DNA of 64,000 bases from Planococcus sp. APC 4015 (lineage in GTDB: Bacteria; Actinomycetota; Actinomycetes; Actinomycetales; Microbacteriaceae). The notes under the pieces were generated by a model that ran no database searches, was not told where the DNA came from, and worked only from the letters and a program-made list of their open reading frames with translations. The stretch covers positions 23,671 to 87,670 of the forward strand of contig JASDDH010000016.1 in NCBI GenBank assembly GCA_030407505.1, written 5' to 3'. This document shows positions 58,046-64,000 of the stretch, piece after piece. Made by a program: the position numbers and the translations under genes. Each line of letters begins with the position of its first letter. The first letter of the stretch is position 1.

Positions 58046-58065
58046 GCCCTCACGCTACCGGCGGA

Positions 58066-58968
58066 TCAGACCGTGGGGATCGCGACGATCGGATCGGTCG
58101 TCGGCAGGCCCGACGGCGAGCCGCCCGCCTCTTCGACCGTGATCGCGATCGTGTCGCCGACTTCGATGGTCCCCGCGAGCAACGTGGTCGCCTCGCCGGG
58201 CTCGGCGAACGTGCCCGCCGAGATCGGCGTGCCGTCGTCGCGCACGAACCACATCTCGAACGTCTGCGCGGTCGTGAGCGTGGGCAGCCCTTCGGTGACC
58301 AGGACGGCCTTGCCGAGCGAGCCGGACCAGTGCGCCGTGGCGACACCCTCGCCGTCTGCGATCTCGACGGTCGCGGCCTGCGCGTCCGGCGCCGACTCGA
58401 TCTCGTTGAGAGCGACGACGGCGGGCGAGCGCCCGATCCACTGGTTGAGGTTGACCGCGCCGAATCCGATGGCGACGAGCAGCACGAGCGACGCCGCCAG
58501 CGAGAACAGGCCCTTGGACCAGTTGCGGCGGGCGATGGCCTGGATGCCGGACGTCGTGGTCGGCGGCTCGACCGGACGCGTCTGATCGACGGTCGCGAAG
58601 AAGTCGGTGGTGGTCGCGAACTCACCGGTCGAAGCCGGGGGCTCAGCGGCCTGCTCGAGGGGCGCGACCGCGTGGACGGGCGGGGCGCCGGCATCCTGCT
58701 GTTCGTCCGCATCATGCGTGTCGTCGACGTCGCGAGCGTCCTGCGGGAGGGCGGCGATCATCGAGAGCAGCGTGGAACGCATCGCCAGCGGCGGCGCGAC
58801 AGGCGGTGTGCCTTCGGCGAGGCCGGCCGCGATCGCGGCATCCGACTGCACGATGTGCGTCCATTCGGGATGCTGCGCCAGGGCGGACTCGAAGGATTCG
58901 AGATCGGCGGGCGACAGCGCGTTCATCGCGTGGCCTGCCGCCAATTCGGCGAACTTCTGCTCGTTCAC
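58066..58968 (-). CDS. rskA: Anti-sigma-K factor, RskA-like
   Basis: The 300-residue protein has an N-terminal zinc-less anti-sigma domain ([37 protein letters not shown]), a cytoplasmic linker, a membrane helix ([22 protein letters not shown]) and an exported RskA domain ([33 protein letters not shown]). It should hold SigK at the membrane until cleaved by regulated proteolysis. The ATG overlaps the sigK stop (ATGA). Confidence 0.92.
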   Translation of the reverse strand: MNEQKFAELAAGHAMNALSPADLESFESALAQHPEWTHIVQSDAAIAAGLAEGTPPVAPPLAMRSTLLSMIAALPQDARDVDDTHDADEQQDAGAPPVHAVAPLEQAAEPPASTGEFATTTDFFATVDQTRPVEPPTTTSGIQAIARRNWSKGLFSLAASLVLLVAIGFGAVNLNQWIGRSPAVVALNEIESAPDAQAATVEIADGEGVATAHWSGSLGKAVLVTEGLPTLTTAQTFEMWFVRDDGTPISAGTFAEPGEATTLLAGTIEVGDTIAITVEEAGGSPSGLPTTDPIVAIPTV

Positions 58969-59567
58969 ATCGTCACCCCCATCTCTGCTCTCAGCCGCGA
59001 CAGACCGTCGCGCATCCTCGTCTTGATCGTCCCCAGCGGCGCGCCCACGAGCGCCGCGATCTCGCTCTGACTGTAGCCGCCGTAGTACGCGAGTGTCAGT
59101 GCCTCGCGCTGCGCTTCCGGGAGGGTCCCGAGGGCTGCGACGACCTTCCGCCCCTCGGTTCGCAGTTCCACCTGCTCCGCCACGCTGTCATGCGCGACGT
59201 CGAGATCACGGAAACCCGCACGCACGTCCCGATCGCTCGACGCTTGAGACGACCGCACGCGGTCGACTGCCCTTCGATGAGCGATCGTGAGCACCCACGA
59301 TCTTCCTTGACCCTTGTTCGGAACGAATCGGGAAGCGGATTGCCAGATCTCGAGGAAGACCTCTTGGAGCACCTCTTCGCTCTGCGAGCGATCGACGAGC
59401 ACCCGCAGAATGAGTCCGAAGACGCGGGACGACAGCATGTCGTAGAGCCGCGCGAACGACACCTGGTCGCCGTCGGCGACGCGCTGAAGCAGCTCGCCGG
59501 CGTGATCCACCGGTTCGGCGCCGTCTTCGGGCACGTCGAGTCCGTCGATCACCATGCTCCCCAGCAT
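58965..59567 (-). CDS. sigK: ECF RNA polymerase sigma factor SigK
   Basis: The 200-residue sigma factor has region 2 ([58 protein letters not shown]) and region 4 ([43 protein letters not shown]). Together with the coupled RskA-type anti-sigma and a neighbouring FAS1 lipoprotein this is the SigK group. The start is ATG 59567 or, twelve bases on, ATG 59555 with GGGGAG in front. Confidence 0.92.
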   Translation of the reverse strand: MLGSMVIDGLDVPEDGAEPVDHAGELLQRVADGDQVSFARLYDMLSSRVFGLILRVLVDRSQSEEVLQEVFLEIWQSASRFVPNKGQGRSWVLTIAHRRAVDRVRSSQASSDRDVRAGFRDLDVAHDSVAEQVELRTEGRKVVAALGTLPEAQREALTLAYYGGYSQSEIAALVGAPLGTIKTRMRDGLSRLRAEMGVTM

Positions 59568-59734
59568 GCCTTACTTGCCGCGGTATCCCCGCGAGGCGGC
59601 CCCCTCTCACGACAACGATTAGGCTACGTCGTCCATTTTCGGGCGCGCACGTGTACGCCCGTGCTGCGCGCTACGCACGCGCGCGCGTGGGTGACCGGAT
59701 GCCGGACGAGTTCGGATCCGATTTCGCCGATCTC

Positions 59735-59761
59735 CAATCCGTTCCCGGTACCGCCCCGAAG
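59735..59761 (+). promoter_or_regulatory. Possible SigK promoter of the FAS1 lipoprotein gene
   Basis: CAATCC (within CCAATCC) followed after 15 bases by CCGAAG resembles the CCATCC...CCGAAT pattern I recall for mycobacterial SigK promoters. It lies 91 bases upstream of the FAS1 gene, divergent from sigK. The rest of the 285-base gap shows only GC-rich alternating purine-pyrimidine near 59675-59690. Confidence 0.45.
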
Positions 59762-59852
59762 AGACCGTGTAAGCCGCCTTCCGGTGGCTCACGGCCCCAA
59801 CACCAGGGGTGAACACAGCGGCCCTGCGGGGCTCACACATTCGGAGGAAATC

Positions 59853-60512
59853 ATGCTCAGCAGCAAGAAGAAGATGTCGGCAGGTCTCGCACTCGCATTC
59901 GGCGCAGCCCTCGCGCTGTCGGCCTGCTCCACGGGTGGTGGCACCGCGGCCCCCTCGGAAGAGGCGTCGTCGTCGCCCGAGCCCGAAATGACCGAAGAGA
60001 TGACCATGGACCCGGCGGCCAACCTCGTCGGTGCCGGTTGCGCCGCGTACGCCGAGGCAGTGCCGGACGGCGCCGGTTCGGTTGCGGGCATGGCCCTCGA
60101 CCCGGTGGCGACCGCCGCGTCGAACAACCCCATCCTCACCACGCTGACCGCAGCGGTCAGCGGACAGCTGAACCCCGAGGTCGACCTGGTCGACACGCTC
60201 AACGGCAGCGAGTTCACCGTCTTCGCACCGGTCGATGACGCGTTCGCCGCGATCGACCCCGCGACCATCGAGGCGCTCAAGACCGACACCGCCACGCTGA
60301 CGTCGATCCTGACCTACCACGTCGTCCCCGGCCAGATCACGCCCGACGACATCGTGGGCATGCAGACGACCGTCCAGGGTGCCGACCTCGAGGTCACCGG
60401 TTCCGGCGACGAGCTCATGGTCAACGGCGCCAACGTCATCTGCGGTGGCGTCCAGACCGCCAACGCGACCGTCTACCTCATCGACTCGGTGCTGATGCCC
60501 CCCGCACAGTGA
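59853..60512 (+). CDS. Fasciclin (FAS1) domain lipoprotein, MPT70/MPT83-like
   Basis: The 219-residue protein has a signal peptide with lipobox LSAC (Cys25), a Ser/Glu-rich linker and one FAS1 domain: [60 protein letters not shown] and [22 protein letters not shown]. It should be a cell-surface adhesion-like lipoprotein. GGAGGAAATC precedes the ATG. It lies next to sigK-rskA and is the probable target of SigK, as MPT70/MPT83 are in M. tuberculosis. Confidence 0.93.
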   Translation: MLSSKKKMSAGLALAFGAALALSACSTGGGTAAPSEEASSSPEPEMTEEMTMDPAANLVGAGCAAYAEAVPDGAGSVAGMALDPVATAASNNPILTTLTAAVSGQLNPEVDLVDTLNGSEFTVFAPVDDAFAAIDPATIEALKTDTATLTSILTYHVVPGQITPDDIVGMQTTVQGADLEVTGSGDELMVNGANVICGGVQTANATVYLIDSVLMPPAQ

Positions 60513-60559
60513 CGATCGATCCCCGTCGCTTTAAGCGGAGCGACACGGGATAGGGCGTG

Positions 60560-60597
60560 AAGGCCGCCGGTGCGAGAAGTCCTGCACCGGCGGCCTT
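60560..60597 (+). terminator. Terminator after the FAS1 gene
   Basis: AAGGCCGCCGGTGC (60560-60573) pairs perfectly with its complement (60584-60597) over a 10-base loop, followed by TCC. A smaller hairpin GTCGCT/AGCGAC (60525-60544) comes before it. Confidence 0.85.
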
Positions 60598-60644
60598 TCC
60601 GCGCGTGCTGCGCACCCCGGTCGAGAAGTTAGGCTGGAGTCCGC

Positions 60645-60717
60645 GGGCCTCTAGCTCAGTCGGTAGAGCATCGGACTTTTAATCCGCGGGTCGTGGGTTC
60701 GAGCCCCACGGGGCCCA
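60645..60717 (+). tRNA. tRNA-Lys (anticodon TTT)
   Basis: The sequence forms a cloverleaf: acceptor GGGCCTC against GGGGCCC (one wobble), D arm GCTCAGTCGGTAGAGC, anticodon stem CGGA/TCCG with loop CTTTTAA, and T arm GTGGGTTCGAGCCCCAC. The discriminator is A (60717) and CCA is not encoded. A tyrosine integrase in opposite orientation lies 133 bases downstream, so the 3' half probably serves as the att site. Confidence 0.97.
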
Positions 60718-60727
60718 CCGCAAAATG

Positions 60728-60765
60728 AGAGCCTAGAACCGCGGAATTCCGCGGATCTGGGCTCT
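60728..60765. terminator. Near-perfect 38-base inverted repeat beside the tRNA
   Basis: Two 19-base arms, beginning AGAGCCTAGA and ending TCTGGGCTCT, meet at the palindrome CCGCGGAATTCCGCGG (60739-60754). There is one mismatch and one G-T pair. On the minus strand it is followed by CATTTTG and probably ends integrase transcription; it also insulates the tRNA from the element. Confidence 0.75.
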
Positions 60766-60789
60766 TCGCTTGTCTCGAAATGCGCCTCG

Positions 60790-60852
60790 TGACAACACTT
60801 TGACAACATCTGTACGCGGTTTTGTGTCTGGGAAGGCGCGCAGTTGTTGTCA
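60790..60852. repeat. TGACAACA sites, candidate integrase arm sites
   Basis: TGACAACA occurs at 60790-60797 and 60801-60808 in direct orientation, and inverted at 60845-60852 overlapping the integrase stop. The first and third extend to a 10-base inverted repeat (CGTGACAACA/TGTTGTCACG). Position between tRNA and int fits arm-type binding sites of a tyrosine integrase or an excisionase. Confidence 0.5.
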
Positions 60853-62025
60853 CGCGCCGTTGGCACGCAGCAGTGCGGCAGACAGAATCGCGTGCACATC
60901 GGATGCCGCTGCCGCCGATCCCAGCGCCTCGGACACGGTGTCGAGGTCGTCGTCGAAGAGGTCGGCGTACGTGTCCAGGGTCATCACCGCCGACGCGTGA
61001 CCCAGCATCCGCTGCACCGCCTTCACGTGCGCACCGGCGGAGATGGCGAGCGATGCGGCGGTGTGACGGAGATCGTGCGGAGTCACACGCGGAAATGACG
61101 GTGGCGGCTGCAGGCCGGCTGCCAGCGCATCGCGGATGGCCTGATCGGTGAGCGACTGGGCGCGAGTCACGGCACCGTTGAACCACCCCGTCGTCGATTT
61201 GGGTCGCCGCACATGACTCGTGCCGTCACCGAAGACCAGTTCTTCACGTCCGCGGCCTGCGATGAGTCCCACCATCGTGTCGGCGAAGAACGGCGGGTAG
61301 GGCACCTGCCTCTTCTCGTGGCTCTTGGGTGTTCCCACGTGGATGGCACTGCCCACCTCCACAGCGTTCTCTTCGACACTCACGCGTCGACGCCTGAGAT
61401 CGACGTGCTTGACGCGGAGGCCGGTCGCTTCACCCCAGCGAAGGCCGGTGTAGGCGAGGAACACGACGAGCTCAGGTTGCGACGATTCGCGCGCAAGGTC
61501 TGCGACTTGCTGGTGGGTGAGGTACGCGCGGGGCTTCGCGATCTTCCGCGGGAGCTTGACGCCTCGCGCGGGATTGGATGCGATGCGGCGGTCACGCACA
61601 GCGACGTCGAGGATGCCCGCGAGCACTTCGTGCGCTCGACGCACCGTCGTCGGACTATGGGTTGTGGCGAGGCCAGTTGTCCACGCCTGAACTTCAGAGT
61701 GCCGGATGCCGCCGACCGCGCGGCGATCCCACTTGGGCAGAACATGGATGCGCCAGGCGGAGTCGACGCTTCGGAACGTGGACGGCTTGAGGTCGGCGCG
61801 TCGTGACGCAAGCCACTCCGTCCCGAGCAGTCCGAGCGGCGTCCTCGAGTCCGCGGGATCGACGAACTCTCCTCGGTTCTTCGAGATCTCCACTTCAGCG
61901 AGGCGAATCGCCGCGTCATGCTTCGTCCGGAAGCCCCGCGAGGTCGCCTGCTGGCCGTTCGGCTTGCGATAACTGATCCGATACCGACGTCCGTCGGCAG
62001 TCGTGTACGAGTGGATGCTGCCCAC
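60850..62025 (-). CDS. int: Tyrosine recombinase/integrase
   Basis: The 391-residue enzyme has an N-terminal AP2-like arm-binding domain (SIHSYTTADGRRYRISYRKP), a core-binding SAM-like domain and a C-terminal catalytic domain. Catalytic residues are visible: Arg in TGLRWGEATGL, HxxR in TPHDLRHTAASL, His in MLGHASAVMTLD and the Tyr nucleophile in TYADLFDDD. It should integrate and excise the element at tRNA-Lys. It is oriented toward the tRNA, as usual. Confidence 0.93.
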   Translation of the reverse strand: MGSIHSYTTADGRRYRISYRKPNGQQATSRGFRTKHDAAIRLAEVEISKNRGEFVDPADSRTPLGLLGTEWLASRRADLKPSTFRSVDSAWRIHVLPKWDRRAVGGIRHSEVQAWTTGLATTHSPTTVRRAHEVLAGILDVAVRDRRIASNPARGVKLPRKIAKPRAYLTHQQVADLARESSQPELVVFLAYTGLRWGEATGLRVKHVDLRRRRVSVEENAVEVGSAIHVGTPKSHEKRQVPYPPFFADTMVGLIAGRGREELVFGDGTSHVRRPKSTTGWFNGAVTRAQSLTDQAIRDALAAGLQPPPSFPRVTPHDLRHTAASLAISAGAHVKAVQRMLGHASAVMTLDTYADLFDDDLDTVSEALGSAAAASDVHAILSAALLRANGA

Positions 62026-62108
62026 GGCTCAGGCCTGCTCCCGAGGTTGCGACGCTCTTCTTCGAGCGTGTGAACTGCACATTGTTGTTGGTCTCCCGTC
62101 GTCGCTCG

Positions 62109-62453
62109 TCAGAGATCGAGGAAGTCGCCGAGCCAGGTGCGTACCGCTGCGAGGCAGTCCATCGACACTTCCCCGGCTATTCCGGTGAGTCGGTCCCGCG
62201 ACAACGTACGGGGCTGCTCGGTCATGACCCACGATGGTCGTTCCAGCCCGCTCTGCCCGTCGACACGAACGTGGTTGGGCCATCCGCGGTCTGTGGTCGT
62301 GATCGGCAGCACGATGGCGAGGGTCGTCACTGCATCCAAGTAGCCGGTCGACGCGACGATCAGCACCGGGCGATGACCGCCTTGCTCTCTGCCGCGCACG
62401 GGCTCGAGCGCGGCCCAGGCCACGACGCCCGGGGCAAGGTCGGTCGTCGTCAC
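62109..62453 (-). CDS. MazF/PemK-type toxin
   Basis: The 114-residue protein shows the MazF fold: LAPGVVAWAALEPVRGREQGGHRPVLIVAS, IVLPITTTDRGWPNHVRV and MTEQPRTLSRDRLTGIAGEVS. The GGHRPVLIV strand and the EQ(P)RTL helix start are typical of these endoribonucleases that cut mRNA. The GTG start overlaps the antitoxin stop (GTGA), so synthesis is coupled to the antitoxin. It probably stabilises the element in the population. Confidence 0.9.
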   Translation of the reverse strand: MTTTDLAPGVVAWAALEPVRGREQGGHRPVLIVASTGYLDAVTTLAIVLPITTTDRGWPNHVRVDGQSGLERPSWVMTEQPRTLSRDRLTGIAGEVSMDCLAAVRTWLGDFLDL

Positions 62454-62683
62454 GAGGCGTCGGCCAGTTCGGTGCGCTCCCAGTCCTCTGTCTCCGCAGC
62501 GTGCGACGCTGCATCGGCGCTGCTCGATGCGTCGATCGCGGACTTCAGCAGGTGGAGACGCCGTCGTCTGTCCTCGGCGTCGGCGAGGTGCGCGAGGTGC
62601 GCACCGAGCGTGAGCCCGTCGCGGGCGGCTTGCTCTTTGAGCCGGTCGCGCAGCTCGTCGCTGACCTTGATCGTCGTAGTCAT
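62450..62683 (-). CDS. MazE/RHH-type antitoxin
   Basis: The 77-residue protein begins TTTIKVSDELRDRLKEQAARD, a ribbon-helix-helix DNA-binding motif, and has an acidic, disordered-looking C-terminal tail (SAIDASSSADAASHAAETED) that would wrap the toxin. It is the first gene of the pair. Its ATG lies six bases after a TATACT -10 element, suggesting a leaderless message, and a GGTATAC/GGGTATG repeat there may be its own operator. Confidence 0.85.
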   Translation of the reverse strand: MTTTIKVSDELRDRLKEQAARDGLTLGAHLAHLADAEDRRRRLHLLKSAIDASSSADAASHAAETEDWERTELADAS

Positions 62684-62696
62684 ACCCGGAGTATAC
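62681..62696 (-). promoter_or_regulatory. Promoter/operator of the toxin-antitoxin pair
   Basis: On the minus strand TATACT (62690-62695) is a near-consensus -10 whose expected start point falls on or next to the antitoxin ATG. The overlapping GGTATAC and GGGTATG form a repeat over the -10 and start, a likely autoregulatory operator. The -35 is weak. Confidence 0.5.
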
Positions 62697-62725
62697 CGGC
62701 CTGTCGGACACGCGCCCAGGGGCGA

Positions 62726-64000
62726 TCACAGCGAGGGTCCTCCGCGCGAGACAGAGGTGCTGGGCGTGCTCCAAGGCGCGGAAGGCTGGATTTCCGGCTC
62801 TCGCGCCGCCTGCCGCAGCTCGGCGTGTGCAGCGCGGGTGGCGTCCTGGATCGTGAGTTCGGTGGTCCCGCGCATCAGCGTCGCGCCGACCTGAGCGATC
62901 GCCTCGTCGTCGGTTCGCGCGACGGTGATGGCGGTGTTCTGGTGACGTCCTCGGGTCAGTCCGACGTAGAGGCCGGCCGCGTCGACACCCGGTCCCACCA
63001 CCGCAGCATCCGTGGTCTCGCCCTGGATGCCGTGCACCGTTGACGCGTACGACAGCTGGAGGTGCTCGAGCGCGTACTCGCGACTCACGCCCCGCAGCTC
63101 GCCGCTGTCGCTGGCAGATACGAGCGTGATGCCGTCGTCCCGGATGCCGCGCACCACCCACTGCGCACGATTCTCGACGCCCGCGCGTGGATCGTTCCGG
63201 CGCGTCTGCACGGTGTCGCCGACGAGGATGCGCTGCTCCCCCATCCCGAGCGCCAGCACAGTAGCATCGAGCTCGCCCGCGTCGACGCGGCGCTGCTGGA
63301 CAGCATCATTGATCGCATCCGCCTCACTGTTCGTGCCCGACACCAGCGCGACCCGCTTGCCGCGGGCGTGCCACTCGAAGTAAGCCGCAACCATCGCGTC
63401 GCGGGATTCTTCCGCGCTCCCCACCAGTTGCACGTGCCCGCGCTCGTGCAACTCCCCCGCGATCGTGAGGGCATCGTCCCGGTCACGCGGGTTTCGCAGA
63501 CGTAGCGTGAGCGCGGCGTACCGGGGATCACTGAACCGGTGCACCGTATCGAGTTCGACGGATGCTGTCGCCGAGCGCACGGCGGAGGCCATCGCTCCCA
63601 CGTGGCCGACCGGAAGAGCCTGGTACGGATCGCCCACCATCGCCACACCCACCTGGTGCCGGAGTGCGAGATCAACGAGCGCGGTCGCCGTCTGCAGGTC
63701 CACCATGCCCGCCTCGTCCACGACGATCCGATCGCCGCGTCGGAGCTGGAACCGGGAAGGCCCTGGGTAGACGACCCCGTTGTCCGCGTCCACCTCACCG
63801 ATCGACAGCTGCGACCACACCTGAGCCCCGGCAGCGTCGGTAGTCCAGCGGTAGCCATGATCAGCGAGCAGAGCGTGCAGACTCGACGCCTCGGCACCCA
63901 CCTCGCGTGAGGCGACCGACGCCGCCTTCAGTGTCGGTGCGACCACCAGCATCCGTCGACGTTGTCCCCTCAGCCCTGCGTACGCGACGCGCAGCATCGT
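62726..64000 (-). CDS. TraA/MobF-type relaxase-helicase, C-terminal part (partial)
   Basis: At least 424 codons are open to the right edge; the N-terminal relaxase half and Walker A lie outside. Visible are RecD-like helicase motifs: MLVVAPTLKAASVASREVG (Ia-like), RIVVDEAGMVDLQTA (Walker B, II), GVAMVGDPYQALPVG (III), and YASTVHGIQGETTDAAVVGP with GLYVGLTRGRHQNTAI (V-VI). These match conjugative TraA proteins that nick and unwind DNA during transfer. This implies a conjugative element. The C-terminal 40 residues are variable. Confidence 0.85.
   Translation of the reverse strand, partial: TMLRVAYAGLRGQRRRMLVVAPTLKAASVASREVGAEASSLHALLADHGYRWTTDAAGAQVWSQLSIGEVDADNGVVYPGPSRFQLRRGDRIVVDEAGMVDLQTATALVDLALRHQVGVAMVGDPYQALPVGHVGAMASAVRSATASVELDTVHRFSDPRYAALTLRLRNPRDRDDALTIAGELHERGHVQLVGSAEESRDAMVAAYFEWHARGKRVALVSGTNSEADAINDAVQQRRVDAGELDATVLALGMGEQRILVGDTVQTRRNDPRAGVENRAQWVVRGIRDDGITLVSASDSGELRGVSREYALEHLQLSYASTVHGIQGETTDAAVVGPGVDAAGLYVGLTRGRHQNTAITVARTDDEAIAQVGATLMRGTTELTIQDATRAAHAELRQAAREPEIQPSAPWSTPSTSVSRGGPSL

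Larger units (their letters stand above)
60718..64000. mobile_element. Left end of an integrative element inserted at tRNA-Lys
   Basis: From the tRNA-Lys 3' end onward the gene content changes to a hairpin, repeated 8-base sites, a tyrosine integrase, a MazF-type toxin-antitoxin pair and a TraA-like helicase/relaxase that runs off the window. All four genes are on the minus strand and the DNA is less GC-rich by eye. The exact att core and the right end are not visible. It is most likely an integrative conjugative element or integrated plasmid rather than a phage, as no phage structural gene is seen. Confidence 0.7.

Noticed and set aside
60718..64000. Second copy of the tRNA-Lys 3' end (right att site)
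   Set aside because: I looked for GTTCGAGCCCCACGGGGCCC-like sequence in the rest of the window and found none; the element continues past the edge.

Overview
The window is high-GC DNA with dense, often overlapping genes and frequent GTG/TTG starts. A fused IspD-IspF, a GlnR-type orphan regulator, a CarD/IspDF/CysS/RlmB block and a RegX3/SenX3/PhoU set point to an actinobacterium. Gene style and neighbourhoods suggest Microbacteriaceae, most likely Microbacterium or a close relative; that placement is inference, since there is no rRNA here.

Layout. 1-5.8 kb: a cut-off YdcZ-type transporter, a lipoprotein, tRNA-Thr(TGT), a DsbA-fold protein without its CXXC, an orphan MsmK/UgpC-type sugar ABC ATPase, a DUF4032 kinase-like protein and a Dabb-domain protein. 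5.8-31 kb: a large accessory catabolic region. It holds an alcohol dehydrogenase with a fused E1 and an E2 of a 2-oxoacid/acetoin-type complex; a GntR regulator with VOC and aldehyde dehydrogenase genes; two XRE-cupin regulators; a LivHMKGF-type ABC importer joined to an amidohydrolase, a RidA, a beta-hydroxyacid dehydrogenase and an unusual M24 protein; and a bicupin, short-chain dehydrogenase, M24 and MFS operon divergent from a second amidohydrolase-RidA pair. The substrate cannot be read from sequence, but doubled M24, amidohydrolase and RidA genes suggest degradation of a small nitrogenous compound.

31-46.8 kb is core genome: glycogen phosphorylase; rlmB, cysS, ispDF and carD with an EamA transporter set into the block; regX3-senX3 divergent from phoU across a three-unit PHO box; gpmA, a methyltransferase, a FUSC protein, ygfZ, a nitrobindin-like protein and a 37-residue membrane protein. 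47.2-55.3 kb: glnR, ppk-mutT1 and pstSCAB behind a textbook two-unit PHO box. RegX3/SenX3 senses phosphate limitation, Pst imports phosphate, PhoU restrains signalling and Ppk stores phosphate, so phosphate control is largely contained in this window.

55.3-60.6 kb: pabC, a structured region without a gene, small hypothetical/VOC/AraC genes, and a sigK-rskA-FAS1 lipoprotein module laid out like the mycobacterial SigK regulon. 60.6-64 kb: tRNA-Lys(TTT) is the insertion site of a mobile element. Its visible left end carries a terminator-like hairpin, repeated sites, a tyrosine integrase, a MazF-type toxin-antitoxin pair and part of a TraA-type helicase/relaxase running off the right edge, so it is probably an integrative conjugative element.
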